Positions 1-8,313 are shown, numbered from the stretch's first letter. The stretch is DNA of 38,350 bases from Clostridiales bacterium (GCA_004555705.1 SFHI01000024.1:1-38350); one strand, 5' to 3'. The notes: a model not told the origin generated them from the sequence alone. Translations and numbers: made by a program.

Positions 1-101
1 GCTGCAACCTCAACTGGCTGCAGCCGTTTCTTCTTGGTTTTTTGTAGCCAGTGCCGGAAGACACTGGCTACCTTGCTGAGGGACTTTTTTAACAGCCCCA
101 T
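1..101 (-). CDS. possible 5' end of an unknown leftward gene, cut by the window edge
   Basis: Downstream of the HPr gene on the minus strand an ATG at 101-99 opens a frame that stays open for 33 codons to the left edge. The predicted start (MGLLKKSLSKVASVFRHWLQ) is strongly basic and matches nothing I recognise; it is not the start of a PtsI protein. The ribosome site is weak. A perfect 10-bp inverted repeat (44-53 and 62-71, GTAGCCAGTG/CACTGGCTAC) lies inside the frame and is not followed by a U-run on the minus strand, so it is not a clear terminator. The stretch could equally be noncoding. Confidence 0.25.
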   Translation of the reverse strand, partial: MGLLKKSLSKVASVFRHWLQKTKKKRLQPVEVA

Positions 102-137
102 TTTCACATTCTTCTTTTTGTGTTCCGTACAGCAGAA

Positions 138-407
138 TCATTCGCCGCAGCCGGAATCCACCAGCTGCTGCATGGCCTGGATCGCGGCTTCCTCGTCCGG
201 GCCCTCAGCAATAATCCGGATTTCGGTTCCCTTGGTCATGCCCAGGCTCATCACGCCCAGGATGGACTTGGCGTCCTTGGCCTTTCCGGTGCCCAGATTC
301 TCTACGGTAATCTTACTCTGAAATTTCTTTGCCTCCTGAATAAACAGGGAGGCAGGTCTGGCATGGATGCCGTTGGGATTAACAACGACGGTTTTGACTT
401 CTTTCAT
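138..407 (-). CDS. ptsH: HPr-family phosphocarrier protein
   Basis: Cytoplasmic phosphocarrier of the PTS: takes phosphate from phospho-EI and passes it to sugar-specific EIIA domains. It is 89 residues, the normal HPr length. The active-site block NPNGIHARPAS carries the phospho-acceptor His15. The regulatory serine block KDAKSILGVMSLG is present (Ser48, the equivalent of Ser46), so control by HPr kinase is possible. The start ATG has GGAGG seven bases upstream. It is the last recognised gene of a leftward group with the GntR regulator and the SIS protein, 26 bases after the SIS stop. No ptsI follows within the window. It may be the general HPr or one dedicated to this locus; sequence alone cannot separate these. 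Confidence 0.94.
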   Translation of the reverse strand: MKEVKTVVVNPNGIHARPASLFIQEAKKFQSKITVENLGTGKAKDAKSILGVMSLGMTKGTEIRIIAEGPDEEAAIQAMQQLVDSGCGE

Positions 408-433
408 AGCGTGTCCTCCAATGTATAGTCCAT

Positions 434-1165
434 TTACAGATGACGAATTCTGGGCATATATTCCCGCAGGAGCCCGGCATTATACTCGTCGGAGCCGGGG
501 CAATTGCCGCTGTGGAACACCTTCGGTTCTACGCCATGGGACCTCAGAATTTCGCAGGCCTCCAGAGCGATGGAATTGGCGATGGCAAGGGTGGCGATGG
601 TGGACACCGGCCCCGCCTTGGTTCCGTCATCGCAGACGGTGACGGTAGCATCCCCTACTGGGACATGGTTGTCCACGCAGATGTCGCAGAACTCCGGCAG
701 GTGCTTTCCCTCTCGCTGGCGGGAGGGCTTCTCCAGATAGGCAGAGGAGGAGATGCCGATGACTTTCGCGCCTCTGTCCCTTGCCAGCTCCGCCATTTCC
801 ATGCAGAAGGGATTAATCCCGGAGGTGGAGGCAATCAGCAGACAGTCCTTGGGACCAATGGGATAGCGGGCAATCACATGCTGGGCGTAGCCGCTCATCC
901 GCTCCACCTGGCTGGACTTGGCAGCGCCCTCATGCAGCATGGCGGCTGTTTCGAAAATCGGGTAAACCGGAGCCAATCCCCCCGCACGGTAGAACATCTC
1001 CTCGGCCAGCATATGGGAATGGCCGCAGCCGAATACATACAGCAGCCCATCGCCCTCCAACACCCTTGCCAGCTCCGCTCCGGCCGCCTCGATTTTCTGC
1101 GCCTCTCGGGTGAATATCTGATCCAGCGTCATACTCACATTGTCACGGTAACGTTGATAATACAT
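434..1165 (-). CDS. SIS-domain phosphosugar-binding protein (UPF0309-like)
   Basis: A cytoplasmic protein of 243 residues with a single SIS (sugar isomerase) fold. Visible SIS features are the phosphosugar-loop region YVFGCGHSHMLAEEMFYRAGG near the N-terminus, the segment LLIASTSGINPFCMEMA in the middle, and the C-terminal VFHSGNCPGSDEYN. The overall pattern fits the UPF0309 family, which usually sits beside PTS or sugar-uptake genes. A TTG at 1180 extends the frame by five codons. However, the GGGAGG that would serve the gene lies inside that extension, seven bases before ATG 1165, so 1165 is preferred. It follows the GntR gene by 45 bases and probably isomerises or otherwise handles the phosphosugar delivered by the divergent PTS. 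The substrate is unknown. Confidence 0.85.
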   Translation of the reverse strand: MYYQRYRDNVSMTLDQIFTREAQKIEAAGAELARVLEGDGLLYVFGCGHSHMLAEEMFYRAGGLAPVYPIFETAAMLHEGAAKSSQVERMSGYAQHVIARYPIGPKDCLLIASTSGINPFCMEMAELARDRGAKVIGISSSAYLEKPSRQREGKHLPEFCDICVDNHVPVGDATVTVCDDGTKAGPVSTIATLAIANSIALEACEILRSHGVEPKVFHSGNCPGSDEYNAGLLREYMPRIRHL

Positions 1166-1210
1166 TTTGAAACCTCCCAAATATGATAATCTGCTCCCCA
1201 GACCAGCAGG

Positions 1211-1960
1211 CTACTGATGTCTGCCCCGGAGCTGCTGGGATGTCATGCTGATGTGATAAGAAAACCGATCTCCCCGGTATTTTCCTTCCACAAACTCGAT
1301 TGGGTTATGCTCCTCGTCAAAGGCCTGGCGTGTGGTGAACATGGCATAAACCGGGGCGTTTTCCCCCAGCAGCCTCTGTTCCCAGGGCTGCAGCAGACCA
1401 ATCTCCATATTCTGCTCGGCATAAACCGGAGAAACGCCGCACTTCTCCCGAAGGATTGCGTACAACGACACATCGTCGGATATGAACTGCTTCACCGTCG
1501 GTCCCAGATTAGGATGCAGGTAGCAGGTTTCAATCGCCAGGGGAGAGCCTCCCGCCAGACGGATTCTCTTGAGCACCACTACCGGGGTATTCTCCTCAAT
1601 CAGCAGATTCCTTGCCACCCTGGGGCCCGCGGGAATGGTTTCCAATGCCAAAATCCGGGACCCGCAGGAAATATTCAGGTCCCGCATATCCTCTGTCAGG
1701 CTGGTGAGGGAGGAGAGCTTGGAGGACAGCTTCCGGCTTCGGACGAAAGCGCCCTTGCCCTGAACCCGATAGATTTCTCCCGCGGCCTCCAGCTCCGCAA
1801 GCGCGCGGCGCACCGTAACCCGGCTGACGCCATAGCGTTCGCAGATTTCCCGCTCCGAGGGAAGGCAGGAATCCTCCTGACCGGACAGTTCCCGGATCAT
1901 CCCCCCCAACTGCTGAACCAGCCAGGCGTATTTGGGCTCCCGTTTTGCGGTGTTCTCCAC
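1211..1960 (-). CDS. GntR-family (HutC/UTRA) transcriptional regulator
   Basis: A 249-residue DNA-binding regulator. The N-terminal winged helix-turn-helix is clear (LPSEREICERYGVSRVTVRR, then the wing GEIYRVQGKGAFV). The C-terminal part is a UTRA effector domain (VVLKRIRLAGGSPLAIETCYLH, ending IEFVEGKYRGDRFSYHI), which in this family binds a phosphosugar-type ligand. The start is a GTG at 1960 with GGAGGA six bases upstream; the GTG at 1966 touches the ribosome site and is less likely. It is first in a leftward group with the SIS and HPr genes and divergent from PTS IIA-IIB-IIC. It probably represses both directions through the GTGGTAC sites in the 203-base gap. Confidence 0.93.
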   Translation of the reverse strand: MENTAKREPKYAWLVQQLGGMIRELSGQEDSCLPSEREICERYGVSRVTVRRALAELEAAGEIYRVQGKGAFVRSRKLSSKLSSLTSLTEDMRDLNISCGSRILALETIPAGPRVARNLLIEENTPVVVLKRIRLAGGSPLAIETCYLHPNLGPTVKQFISDDVSLYAILREKCGVSPVYAEQNMEIGLLQPWEQRLLGENAPVYAMFTTRQAFDEEHNPIEFVEGKYRGDRFSYHISMTSQQLRGRHQ

Positions 1961-1993
1961 AAACACTCCTCCAATTCTGCAAAAACTATAACA

Positions 1994-2001
1994 GGTGGTA
2001 C
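1994..2001. promoter_or_regulatory. candidate GntR operator 1 (GGTGGTAC)
   Basis: This site shares the heptamer GTGGTAC with the site at 2124-2130. It lies about 20 bases downstream of the predicted start of the leftward regulator transcript, where a bound repressor could block elongation. It is assigned to the neighbouring GntR protein by position only. Confidence 0.45.
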
Positions 2002-2025
2002 TATTATTCGTCTGTTCTTACCGGT

Positions 2026-2054
2026 ATTATAACAGATTATCTTGACGATTTCAA
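2026..2054 (-). promoter_or_regulatory. promoter of the gntR-SIS-ptsH group
   Basis: On the minus strand TTGAAA (2054-2049) and TATAAT (2031-2026) are separated by 17 bases. This is a near-consensus sigma-A promoter about 65 bases upstream of the GntR start. Confidence 0.75.
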
Positions 2055-2104
2055 CAAAATTTCAAATAATATTATATTTTATTTTCAGAATCATAACAAA
2101 GTAC

Positions 2105-2133
2105 TTGCAAAAACATAAAACAAGTGGTACACT
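2105..2133 (+). promoter_or_regulatory. promoter of the PTS IIA-IIB-IIC operon
   Basis: TTGCAA (2105-2110) and TACACT (2128-2133) are spaced by 17 bases, with the start codon about 30 bases further on. The -10 box overlaps the second GTGGTAC site, so repressor binding would occlude it. A moderate promoter. Confidence 0.6.
2124..2130. promoter_or_regulatory. candidate GntR operator 2 (GTGGTAC)
   Basis: Second copy of GTGGTAC in the divergent region. Here it sits in a short dyad (AGTG-GTA-CACT) that overlaps the -10 box of the PTS promoter, a classical repressor position. Confidence 0.45.
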
Positions 2134-2163
2134 ATTCTTGGAAATCATTTGGAAAGGGTTGTG

Positions 2164-2607
2164 ATGGCAGTGGAAAGCATCATCGCCAAGCGCAATATGC
2201 GTGTGGGCCTGGAGGCCGGGGACTGGCGGGAAGCCGTTCGTCTGGCCGGAGGCGTCCTGGAGGAATCCGGCAGCATCACCCGGGAGTACACCGAATCCAT
2301 GGTAACCGCCGTGGAGGAGCTGGGCCCCTATATTGTAATCATGCCCGGCTTTGCCATCGCCCATGCGGCCCCCTCCCCGGCAGTGCTGCGGGAGGATTTG
2401 GCTCTGGTCACCCTGGCCCATCCCGTGTCCTTCGGCAGTCCCAACGATCCGGTGGAGCTGATTCTGTGCGTGGCCTGTGTGGATCGGGAGAGTCATGTCC
2501 GCGCCCTCCAGTCTGTGGCAGAGGTTCTCTGTGGCGACGGCGTTATGGAGCGTCTCGCGAAAGCCTCCAGCGTGGAGGAGCTGGCCCGGATTCTCAGCGG
2601 AGAATAA
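2164..2607 (+). CDS. PTS EIIA component, ascorbate (Ula/Sga) type
   Basis: A 147-residue cytoplasmic EIIA domain of the mannitol/fructose type 2 fold, as found in the UlaC/SgaA branch. The phospho-acceptor histidine is His67 in the block MPGFAIAHAAPSP. It accepts phosphate from HPr and hands it to EIIB, the next gene. A TTG at 2149 would add five codons, but the GGAAAGG ribosome site lies within that stretch, six bases before ATG 2164, so 2164 is chosen. It is first in the operon IIA-IIB-IIC. The transported sugar is not certain: Ula-family systems move L-ascorbate, but the neighbours here do not include the ascorbate catabolic genes. Confidence 0.9.
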   Translation: MAVESIIAKRNMRVGLEAGDWREAVRLAGGVLEESGSITREYTESMVTAVEELGPYIVIMPGFAIAHAAPSPAVLREDLALVTLAHPVSFGSPNDPVELILCVACVDRESHVRALQSVAEVLCGDGVMERLAKASSVEELARILSGE

Positions 2608-2676
2608 GGGCCCTGATTCTGGTATCCTGCGCGTCATCGCGCGGTATATGAATTCATTGGAAATGAGGAACAAATT

Positions 2677-2967
2677 ATGGAAGAAATCAAAATTCAGGCT
2701 GTCTGCGGCTTTGGCTGTGGTTCCTCGCTGTTTCTGAGGATCAAGATCGACAATGTCCTCAGTGCCCACGGGCTGAAGGCCCGTACCTTCTGCGGTGATG
2801 TGGGCACCTGCTGCTCTGCGGACTGCGATGTCATCTTTATCTCCGCGGAACTGGGCGAGCGGATCAAGGACCGGGCCAAGGTTCCGGTCGTCATTATCAA
2901 CAACTTTATGGACGACAAGGAAGTGTCGGAAAAGGTTCTGGCCTATTTCGATACCCTCAAGAAATAA
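2677..2967 (+). CDS. PTS EIIB component, ascorbate (Ula/Sga) type
   Basis: A 96-residue cytoplasmic EIIB of the lactose/ascorbate type. The phosphocysteine loop is at the N-terminus (QAVCGFGCGSSLFLR, Cys10). The rest is the short Rossmann-like fold usual for UlaB, ending in VVIINNFMDDKEV. GAGGAA lies six bases before the ATG. It sits 69 bases after EIIA and 68 before EIIC, and carries phosphate between the two. The high cysteine count (four within the first 45 residues) is a local peculiarity of unknown meaning. Confidence 0.92.
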   Translation: MEEIKIQAVCGFGCGSSLFLRIKIDNVLSAHGLKARTFCGDVGTCCSADCDVIFISAELGERIKDRAKVPVVIINNFMDDKEVSEKVLAYFDTLKK

Positions 2968-3035
2968 ACGTCTCCGGGCGTTTATATATTCCCGCGCAAA
3001 GAAGAACGAAATTGTAGAAAACAGGAGGTTTTTGT

Positions 3036-4304
3036 ATGAACGCAGTTCTCGACTTTATTGTCAACGAAATCTTCGGACAGGGCGCAATCTTCATTTCTCT
3101 GATTGCTCTGATTGGTCTGCTCCTGCAGAAGAAGCCGGTTTCGGAAGTCATTCGCGGCACTTTTATGACTGCCATCGGCTACTTCGTGCTGAACACCGGT
3201 GTCAGCTTCGTCTCCGGCGCTGTTGCTGACGTCAGCACTGCCTTCACCACCATGATGCCCCAGGCAGTCGCTACCAAGTCCGTAGACATCGGTGCGGAGT
3301 ACGGCACCCAGATCGGCATCGTTATGATCATCGGCTTTGCCATCAACCTGATCTTCGCCCGGTTCACCAAGTGGAAGACCGTGTTCCTCACCGGACATAT
3401 GCTGTACTGGTTCCCCTTTGTGTTCATCGCCGCCGGCGTTGACGCGGGTCTTAGCGGCGCCAAGCTGATCATCCTGGCCGCGCTGTTCACCGCCGTGTAC
3501 ATGATCGTTGCTCCCAATCTGATGCGGCCCCTGGTCAAGAAGGTCACCGGCACCGATTCCTTCTCCATTGCCCATCCCACCACCACGCTGTCTCTGATCG
3601 CCGCCGGTGTTGCCAAGGTTACCGGCGATCCCAAGAAGTCCACCGAGGATCTGAAGTTCCCCAAGGGCCTGAACTTCCTCCGGGAGGTTTCCATCACCGG
3701 CTCCATCGTGATCCTGCTGACCTACCTGGTCATGTCCCTGCTGCTGAAGCTCAACGGCTACAGCCCCGCTGAGGTTCTGGGCTACGACCGCGCCTTCACC
3801 TATTACTTCACCAAGACCATCAACTTCGGCATGGGCGTCACCATCATGCTGCTGGGTGTCCGGATGCTGATCGCCGAGATCGTGCCCGCCTTCCAGGGCA
3901 TCGCCAACAAGGTCGTTCCCGGCGCCATTCCCGCTCTGGACTGCCCCGTGATCTTCAACATGGCTCCCAACGCTCTGCTGATCGGCTTCATCTGCGCCCT
4001 GGCCACCTCCACCGTGACCATCCTGATCTGCACCGCGCTGAACGTGTTCCCCACCGTGGTCATTCCTCTTGCCTTCACCTGCTTCTTTGAGGCTGGCTGC
4101 GCTGCCATTGTGGCCAACGCCTACGGCGGCGTCCGTGGCTGCATCATTGCCTCCATCGTCAACGGCATCGTCATGGTGCTGCTGGTTGGCTTCGGCGCTT
4201 ACTTCTTCAACAACACCATCCAGGGCTGGATGCTGGTTTACGGCGGCCAGGACTTCTCCCTGTGGGGCATCCTGGAGGGCCTGATTGCCAAGCTGATTGC
4301 CTGA
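3036..4304 (+). CDS. PTS EIIC component, ascorbate (UlaA/SgaT) type permease
   Basis: A 422-residue polytopic membrane protein of the UlaA/SgaT family with about ten or eleven hydrophobic segments. It forms the channel that transports and helps phosphorylate the sugar. Family-typical stretches are GTFMTAIGYFVLNTGVSFV near the N-terminus, HMLYWFPFVFIAAG, ALDCPVIFNMAPNALLIGF and AIVANAYGGVRGC near the C-terminus. The length matches the smaller family members (about 420-465). It follows IIB closely and ends just before a strong terminator. AGGAGG precedes the ATG. The family is clear; the substrate is inferred only as a pentose- or ascorbate-like sugar, since a SIS protein rather than UlaG/UlaD partners the locus. 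Confidence 0.93.
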   Translation: MNAVLDFIVNEIFGQGAIFISLIALIGLLLQKKPVSEVIRGTFMTAIGYFVLNTGVSFVSGAVADVSTAFTTMMPQAVATKSVDIGAEYGTQIGIVMIIGFAINLIFARFTKWKTVFLTGHMLYWFPFVFIAAGVDAGLSGAKLIILAALFTAVYMIVAPNLMRPLVKKVTGTDSFSIAHPTTTLSLIAAGVAKVTGDPKKSTEDLKFPKGLNFLREVSITGSIVILLTYLVMSLLLKLNGYSPAEVLGYDRAFTYYFTKTINFGMGVTIMLLGVRMLIAEIVPAFQGIANKVVPGAIPALDCPVIFNMAPNALLIGFICALATSTVTILICTALNVFPTVVIPLAFTCFFEAGCAAIVANAYGGVRGCIIASIVNGIVMVLLVGFGAYFFNNTIQGWMLVYGGQDFSLWGILEGLIAKLIA

Positions 4305-4334
4305 TTCCCCGCTCTTCCATTCTGTTCCTCAACG

Positions 4335-4365
4335 GCTCCCCCCTGATATCAGGGGGGAGCTTTTT
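4335..4365 (+). terminator. intrinsic terminator of the PTS operon
   Basis: Perfect 13-bp inverted repeat (4335-4347 and 4348-4360, centred on GATATC) followed by TTTTT, 30 bases after the EIIC stop. Confidence 0.93.
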
Positions 4366-4416
4366 CAGCCGCAAAGCCGGAGACCAGTCGCACTCATACG
4401 CTGTAAACCAGGGCAT

Positions 4417-4592
4417 AAATTGTTGTTTACAACACTAAAAAGAAACTGTCATTGCGAACCAGTCCGCAGACTGGTGTGGCAATTCCCCAACAATTCAGTA
4501 CGGTTCGTTAGGGCGTTTGTCTGTTTTTCGAAGATTCCGGAATATCCGGGGGATTGCCACACCAGCGTGCGCGCTGGTTCGCAAACAATTTA
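4417..4592. repeat. palindromic intergenic repeat, copy A
   Basis: Starts AAATTGTTGTTTA. The left hairpin is ACCAGTC-CGCA-GACTGGT and the right one ACCAGCG-TGCG-CGCTGGT. The centre is type 1 and reads in the opposite direction to copy B. The right end is shortened: the usual AATGACAG segment is missing and the copy ends GCAAACAATTTA. It fills most of the gap between the convergent PTS and ABC genes. Confidence 0.9.
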
Positions 4593-4620
4593 TCGCAGGT
4601 CATTTTCTCCTCCCGCATAA

Positions 4621-4655
4621 ATTCCCCTGCCGCGTTACGGGTGCGGCAGGGGAAT
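4621..4655 (-). terminator. hairpin terminator after the ABC exporter pair
   Basis: Perfect 13-bp arms (ATTCCCCTGCCGC / GCGGCAGGGGAAT) with a nine-base loop, starting five bases after the leftward stop codon. The U-run is poor (AATTTAT), so termination may be weak or the hairpin may act by stabilising the 3' end. Confidence 0.6.
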
Positions 4656-4660
4656 GCGTG

Positions 4661-6466
4661 TTATGCCAGGATTTTTGCCGTGGCCTCGTCCTCGTACTGC
4701 CGGGTGTACAGGTCGTAGTAATAGCCTTTCTTCCCCAGCAGCTCCCGGTGGGTGCCCTGTTCCACGATTTTCCCGTCCTGCACCACCAGAATGAGATCGG
4801 CATTTCTTACCGTGGACAGCCGGTGGGCGATCATCAGGCAGGTGCGGCCCACGGTGATACGCTCCATAGCCTCCTGGATCTTCGCCTCGGTCATGGTGTC
4901 CACCGAGGCGGTGGCCTCGTCCAGAATCAGGATTCTGGGGTCCGCCAGCACCGCCCGGGCAAAGGAAATCAGCTGCTTTTCTCCCGTGGAGAGCAGGTCT
5001 CCCCCCTCGCCCACGTCGGTGTCCAGCCCCTTGTCCAGGTGTTCGATGACCCCCTCCGCGGACACGGCCCGGATGGCTTCCCGGATTTCTTCCTCCGTGG
5101 CATCCTCCTTGCCCATCAGCAGATTCTCCCGGATGGTTCCGGAGAACAGGTGGGGCGTCTGGAGCACGTAGCCAATGGCACTGTGGAGCCACAGCTGGGA
5201 GCGCTCCCGGGCATCCCGCCCATCGATCAGGATTTGCCCTTCCGTAGGCTCAAAGAACCGGCACACCAGATTCACCAATGTGGATTTCCCCGCTCCGGTC
5301 TCTCCCACGATGGCCAGATGGGTTCCGAAGGGAATTTTCAGAGAGAAGTGCTCCAGAACATTTTCCTCCCCGTCGGGATAGTGGAAGGTCACATCCCGGA
5401 ACTCGATATCCCCCCGGATGGGCTCCCAGTTTTCCTTTTTGGGATTCAGGGTGTCGCCGTATTTTTCCACCACCGAAGGCGTATCCACCACGTCCGACTT
5501 TACCGCCATCAGATTAGTAAACCGCTCAATGTTCACCTGGGTGGTGATGAGGTCGGAAATGATGTCCACCAGCCACCGCAGGGGCTCCATCATGCCCTCC
5601 GCGTAGGACATGAACACCGAGAAGGTTCCCACCTGCTCCGCCGCGATGTAGCCGCCCTTCCAGAGTACAATCGCCAGGGCCACTGAGGACGCGAAATTCA
5701 TGGTTCCCGCAAACAGTCCCCGCAGCCGGGAGGCCTGAACACTCTTTTGCCGCATGGTTTTGGTCTCTCCCGTGAAGCGGTCGGCGATTTCCTCCTCAAT
5801 GGCCAGGGACTTGATGGTCTTGGCCCCGGTGATGCCCTCGTTGAAGTTGCTTGTGATCCGGGAATTTACCTCCCGAACCTCCCGGTTCACCCGAATGAGC
5901 CTGCGCTGAAACACGGAGAACAGCACCGCCAGCAAGGGCAGAATCAGCAGCACCATTCCCGCCAGCCGCCAGTTCATCCAGAGCATCACGCCGATGGAAC
6001 CAATCAGGTAGGAGATTCTCCAGATGCCGTCCACCAGCGTCCAGGACACCAGTCCGCCGATTCTTCCCGTGTCGCTCATAAGCCGGGCGTGGATATAGCC
6101 CACACTGTTGCGGTTGAAGTAGGAGAAGGACAGGGTCTGCAGATGCTCAAAGCCCTTCTGCCGCAGCTCCCGGTTCACGCCCATCTCGATGATGGTGGCA
6201 AGGGCGCAGGAAATGTAGTTGGAGCATGCCGCAACGCCAATTACCGCCAGGTAGGCCGCTGTGAACATCAGCAGCGTGTCGAATACGCCGCCCCGGACGA
6301 AATAATCCAGCGCATACCGCTGAAACAGCGGCAGGATGATGTCCATGGCGCTGCCCACCAGGCCAAAGAACACCATAATCAAAATCTTTTTCCGCACCTT
6401 CCCCAGGTAGGGCAGGATTTTCCCGATGCCGAACCAGGGAAGGTGCTTCTGATTCTTTTCTTCCAT
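4661..6466 (-). CDS. heterodimeric ABC exporter, BmrD/TM288-like subunit
   Basis: A 601-residue half-transporter with an N-terminal six-helix exporter domain (about 1-330) and a C-terminal ATPase (about 360-601). Walker A is GETGAGKST, Walker B ILILDEATASVD with the catalytic Glu517 intact, and the switch is AHRLST. The signature motif is non-canonical, LSTGE (492-496), in place of LSGGQ. Together with the partner's missing glutamate this matches heterodimeric exporters such as BmrC/BmrD and TM287/TM288, in which one ATP site is degenerate. The ATG overlaps the partner's stop by one base (TAATG) after GGAGGAGG, so the two are translationally coupled. The likely role is efflux of drugs or lipophilic compounds, or lipid export; the substrate is unknown. 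Confidence 0.93.
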   Translation of the reverse strand: MEEKNQKHLPWFGIGKILPYLGKVRKKILIMVFFGLVGSAMDIILPLFQRYALDYFVRGGVFDTLLMFTAAYLAVIGVAACSNYISCALATIIEMGVNRELRQKGFEHLQTLSFSYFNRNSVGYIHARLMSDTGRIGGLVSWTLVDGIWRISYLIGSIGVMLWMNWRLAGMVLLILPLLAVLFSVFQRRLIRVNREVREVNSRITSNFNEGITGAKTIKSLAIEEEIADRFTGETKTMRQKSVQASRLRGLFAGTMNFASSVALAIVLWKGGYIAAEQVGTFSVFMSYAEGMMEPLRWLVDIISDLITTQVNIERFTNLMAVKSDVVDTPSVVEKYGDTLNPKKENWEPIRGDIEFRDVTFHYPDGEENVLEHFSLKIPFGTHLAIVGETGAGKSTLVNLVCRFFEPTEGQILIDGRDARERSQLWLHSAIGYVLQTPHLFSGTIRENLLMGKEDATEEEIREAIRAVSAEGVIEHLDKGLDTDVGEGGDLLSTGEKQLISFARAVLADPRILILDEATASVDTMTEAKIQEAMERITVGRTCLMIAHRLSTVRNADLILVVQDGKIVEQGTHRELLGKKGYYYDLYTRQYEDEATAKILA

Positions 6467-8292
6467 TACATAGCCTCCTCCCGGATACCGGTCTGGGTCT
6501 CGTAAATCTTCTGATAAATGCCTCCCCCGCTCTTCAGCTCCTCGTGGGTCCCCTCCTCCACGATGCGCCCCCGGTCCAGCACCAGAATCCTGTCCGCGGC
6601 GGACAAGGTGGTGATGCGGTGGGAGATCAGAATGACGCTGGCCTTACCGAACCGCTGGGAAATGGCGGCGCGGATTTTTGCGTCGGTCTGGGTATCCACA
6701 GCGGACAGACTGTCGTCAAAGATCATGATGGGGGTTTCCCGGGTCAGCATCCGGGCAATGGCCAGCCGCTGCTTCTGCCCTCCGGAGAGGGTCACGCCCC
6801 GTTCGCCCACCACGGTGTCGTACCCCTGGGCGAAGGAGGTCACCGTGTCATCCAGCGCTGCAGCCCGGGCGGCGGAGCGAATGGCCTCCATCTCCATGTC
6901 CGGGGAAGCGATGCCAATATTCTCCGCAATGGTGCGGGAGAACAGGAAGGGCTCCTGAAGCACCATGCCGATACCCCGGCGCAGGTGTTCGGTTTTGATT
7001 TTGCGGATATCCCTGCCGCCGATGGTAATTCTCCCATCCTCCGGCCCCAAATCGTAAAGCTTATCCAGCAGGAGCATCATGGTGGACTTGCCGCTGCCGG
7101 TGCCCCCCAGAATGCCCAGGGTGGTTCCGGCCTTCATGGTAAAGCTGATATTTTTCAGCATAGGGGCCCCGCCGTCATAGCTGAAGCTCACGTTCTCAAA
7201 GCGGATATCCCCGTCCAGCGGGGCTTCCTCCGCCTCCGAATCCTCCTGCTCCAGGGGGGAGTTCATGATGTAGGCAATCCGGTCCAGGGATACCCCCGCC
7301 TTACTCAGTTCGCTGATCATCCGCCCCAGCTGCCGCACGGGCCAGACCAGCATGGCGTTGTAGGCGATAAAGGCGATGTACTCGCCCTCGCTGAGGCTCC
7401 CCCCGACGCAGAACACCGCGCCGAAAATCACCACCAGCATGATCTGAATGCCGGACAGCACATCGGAAGTGACCCAGAACCGGCTAAGCACCTTCGCCAT
7501 CCGCTCCCAGAGGGAGGTGTAATGGTCATTCTGATTCCGGAACCGGTCGATTTCCGCCCGCTCCCGGCCGAAGGCCCGCACCACCCGGACGCCGGTCAGA
7601 TTCTCCTGGGCCATGGCGGAGAGCTTGCCCTCGTTCTCATCGCACTCCGCGAAGCCCGCCTGCACCCGTCCGTGGAACCATAATGAGTAGCCGATCACCA
7701 GGGGAATCGGCGCCAGTGCCACAAGGGTCAGCCTCAGGTGCATGGACAGCATGAAGCTGACGGACAGCACCAGCAGAATCACGATCCGGAAGATGGAGGT
7801 CATCTGCTCCGAAACAAAGCTCTTGATGGTGTCGATGTCCGAGGTGCACCGCTGGATGATGTCCCCGGTGCGGTTTTTCATATGCCAGGCATAGGGCAAT
7901 CCCTCGATGTGGCAGAAGAGCCGGTCCCGCATGGTTTTGACCAGGGTTTCCGTACCCTTGGCATTGTTTACCCGGAAGATGTACTGGGCCGCCACCTGCA
8001 CCAGCGCCACCGCCACAATGGCCAGGGCCATCATCCACAGATGCTCCCCCAGGTAGGCAAAGCCGCCCAGGCGGTTCACAAAATCCATGACAAAGCGGGG
8101 GAAGTCCCCTTCCTTTCCCCCGATGGCGCAGTCCACTGCCGCCCGGATGATCTGTGGATTCACCATATCCGCCAGCGCCGTAATCCCCGCCGCCAGCAGG
8201 CTGGCAGCAAAGTACCGCTTCGCCCCGGCGAGGAACCGCCAAAGCAGCACCCGCTCCTGCCTCGCTTTTTCCTTCATTTCCTTTGTTTTCAT
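6466..8292 (-). CDS. heterodimeric ABC exporter, BmrC/TM287-like subunit
   Basis: A 608-residue half-transporter with membrane domain (about 20-320) and ATPase domain (about 350-608). Walker A is GGTGSGKST and the signature is canonical LSGGQKQR. The Walker B motif is IMIFDDSLSAVD: the catalytic glutamate is Asp527, the hallmark of the degenerate-site subunit. The ATG at 8292 is preferred over an upstream TTG because GGAGAGG lies inside the TTG extension. It is first in a two-gene operon, and the only good promoter upstream is at 8729-8757, ahead of a short ORF and a terminator. Expression may therefore depend on readthrough, as known for bmrB-bmrC-bmrD of Bacillus subtilis. Confidence 0.93.
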   Translation of the reverse strand: MKTKEMKEKARQERVLLWRFLAGAKRYFAASLLAAGITALADMVNPQIIRAAVDCAIGGKEGDFPRFVMDFVNRLGGFAYLGEHLWMMALAIVAVALVQVAAQYIFRVNNAKGTETLVKTMRDRLFCHIEGLPYAWHMKNRTGDIIQRCTSDIDTIKSFVSEQMTSIFRIVILLVLSVSFMLSMHLRLTLVALAPIPLVIGYSLWFHGRVQAGFAECDENEGKLSAMAQENLTGVRVVRAFGRERAEIDRFRNQNDHYTSLWERMAKVLSRFWVTSDVLSGIQIMLVVIFGAVFCVGGSLSEGEYIAFIAYNAMLVWPVRQLGRMISELSKAGVSLDRIAYIMNSPLEQEDSEAEEAPLDGDIRFENVSFSYDGGAPMLKNISFTMKAGTTLGILGGTGSGKSTMMLLLDKLYDLGPEDGRITIGGRDIRKIKTEHLRRGIGMVLQEPFLFSRTIAENIGIASPDMEMEAIRSAARAAALDDTVTSFAQGYDTVVGERGVTLSGGQKQRLAIARMLTRETPIMIFDDSLSAVDTQTDAKIRAAISQRFGKASVILISHRITTLSAADRILVLDRGRIVEEGTHEELKSGGGIYQKIYETQTGIREEAM

Positions 8293-8313
8293 ATTCCTCT
8301 CCAATTCCAATGT

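Noticed and set aside
44..71. Perfect 10-bp inverted repeat as terminator for the HPr gene
   Set aside because: On the minus strand it is followed by an A-run, not a U-run, and lies in an open frame; it was left as part of the uncertain partial ORF.
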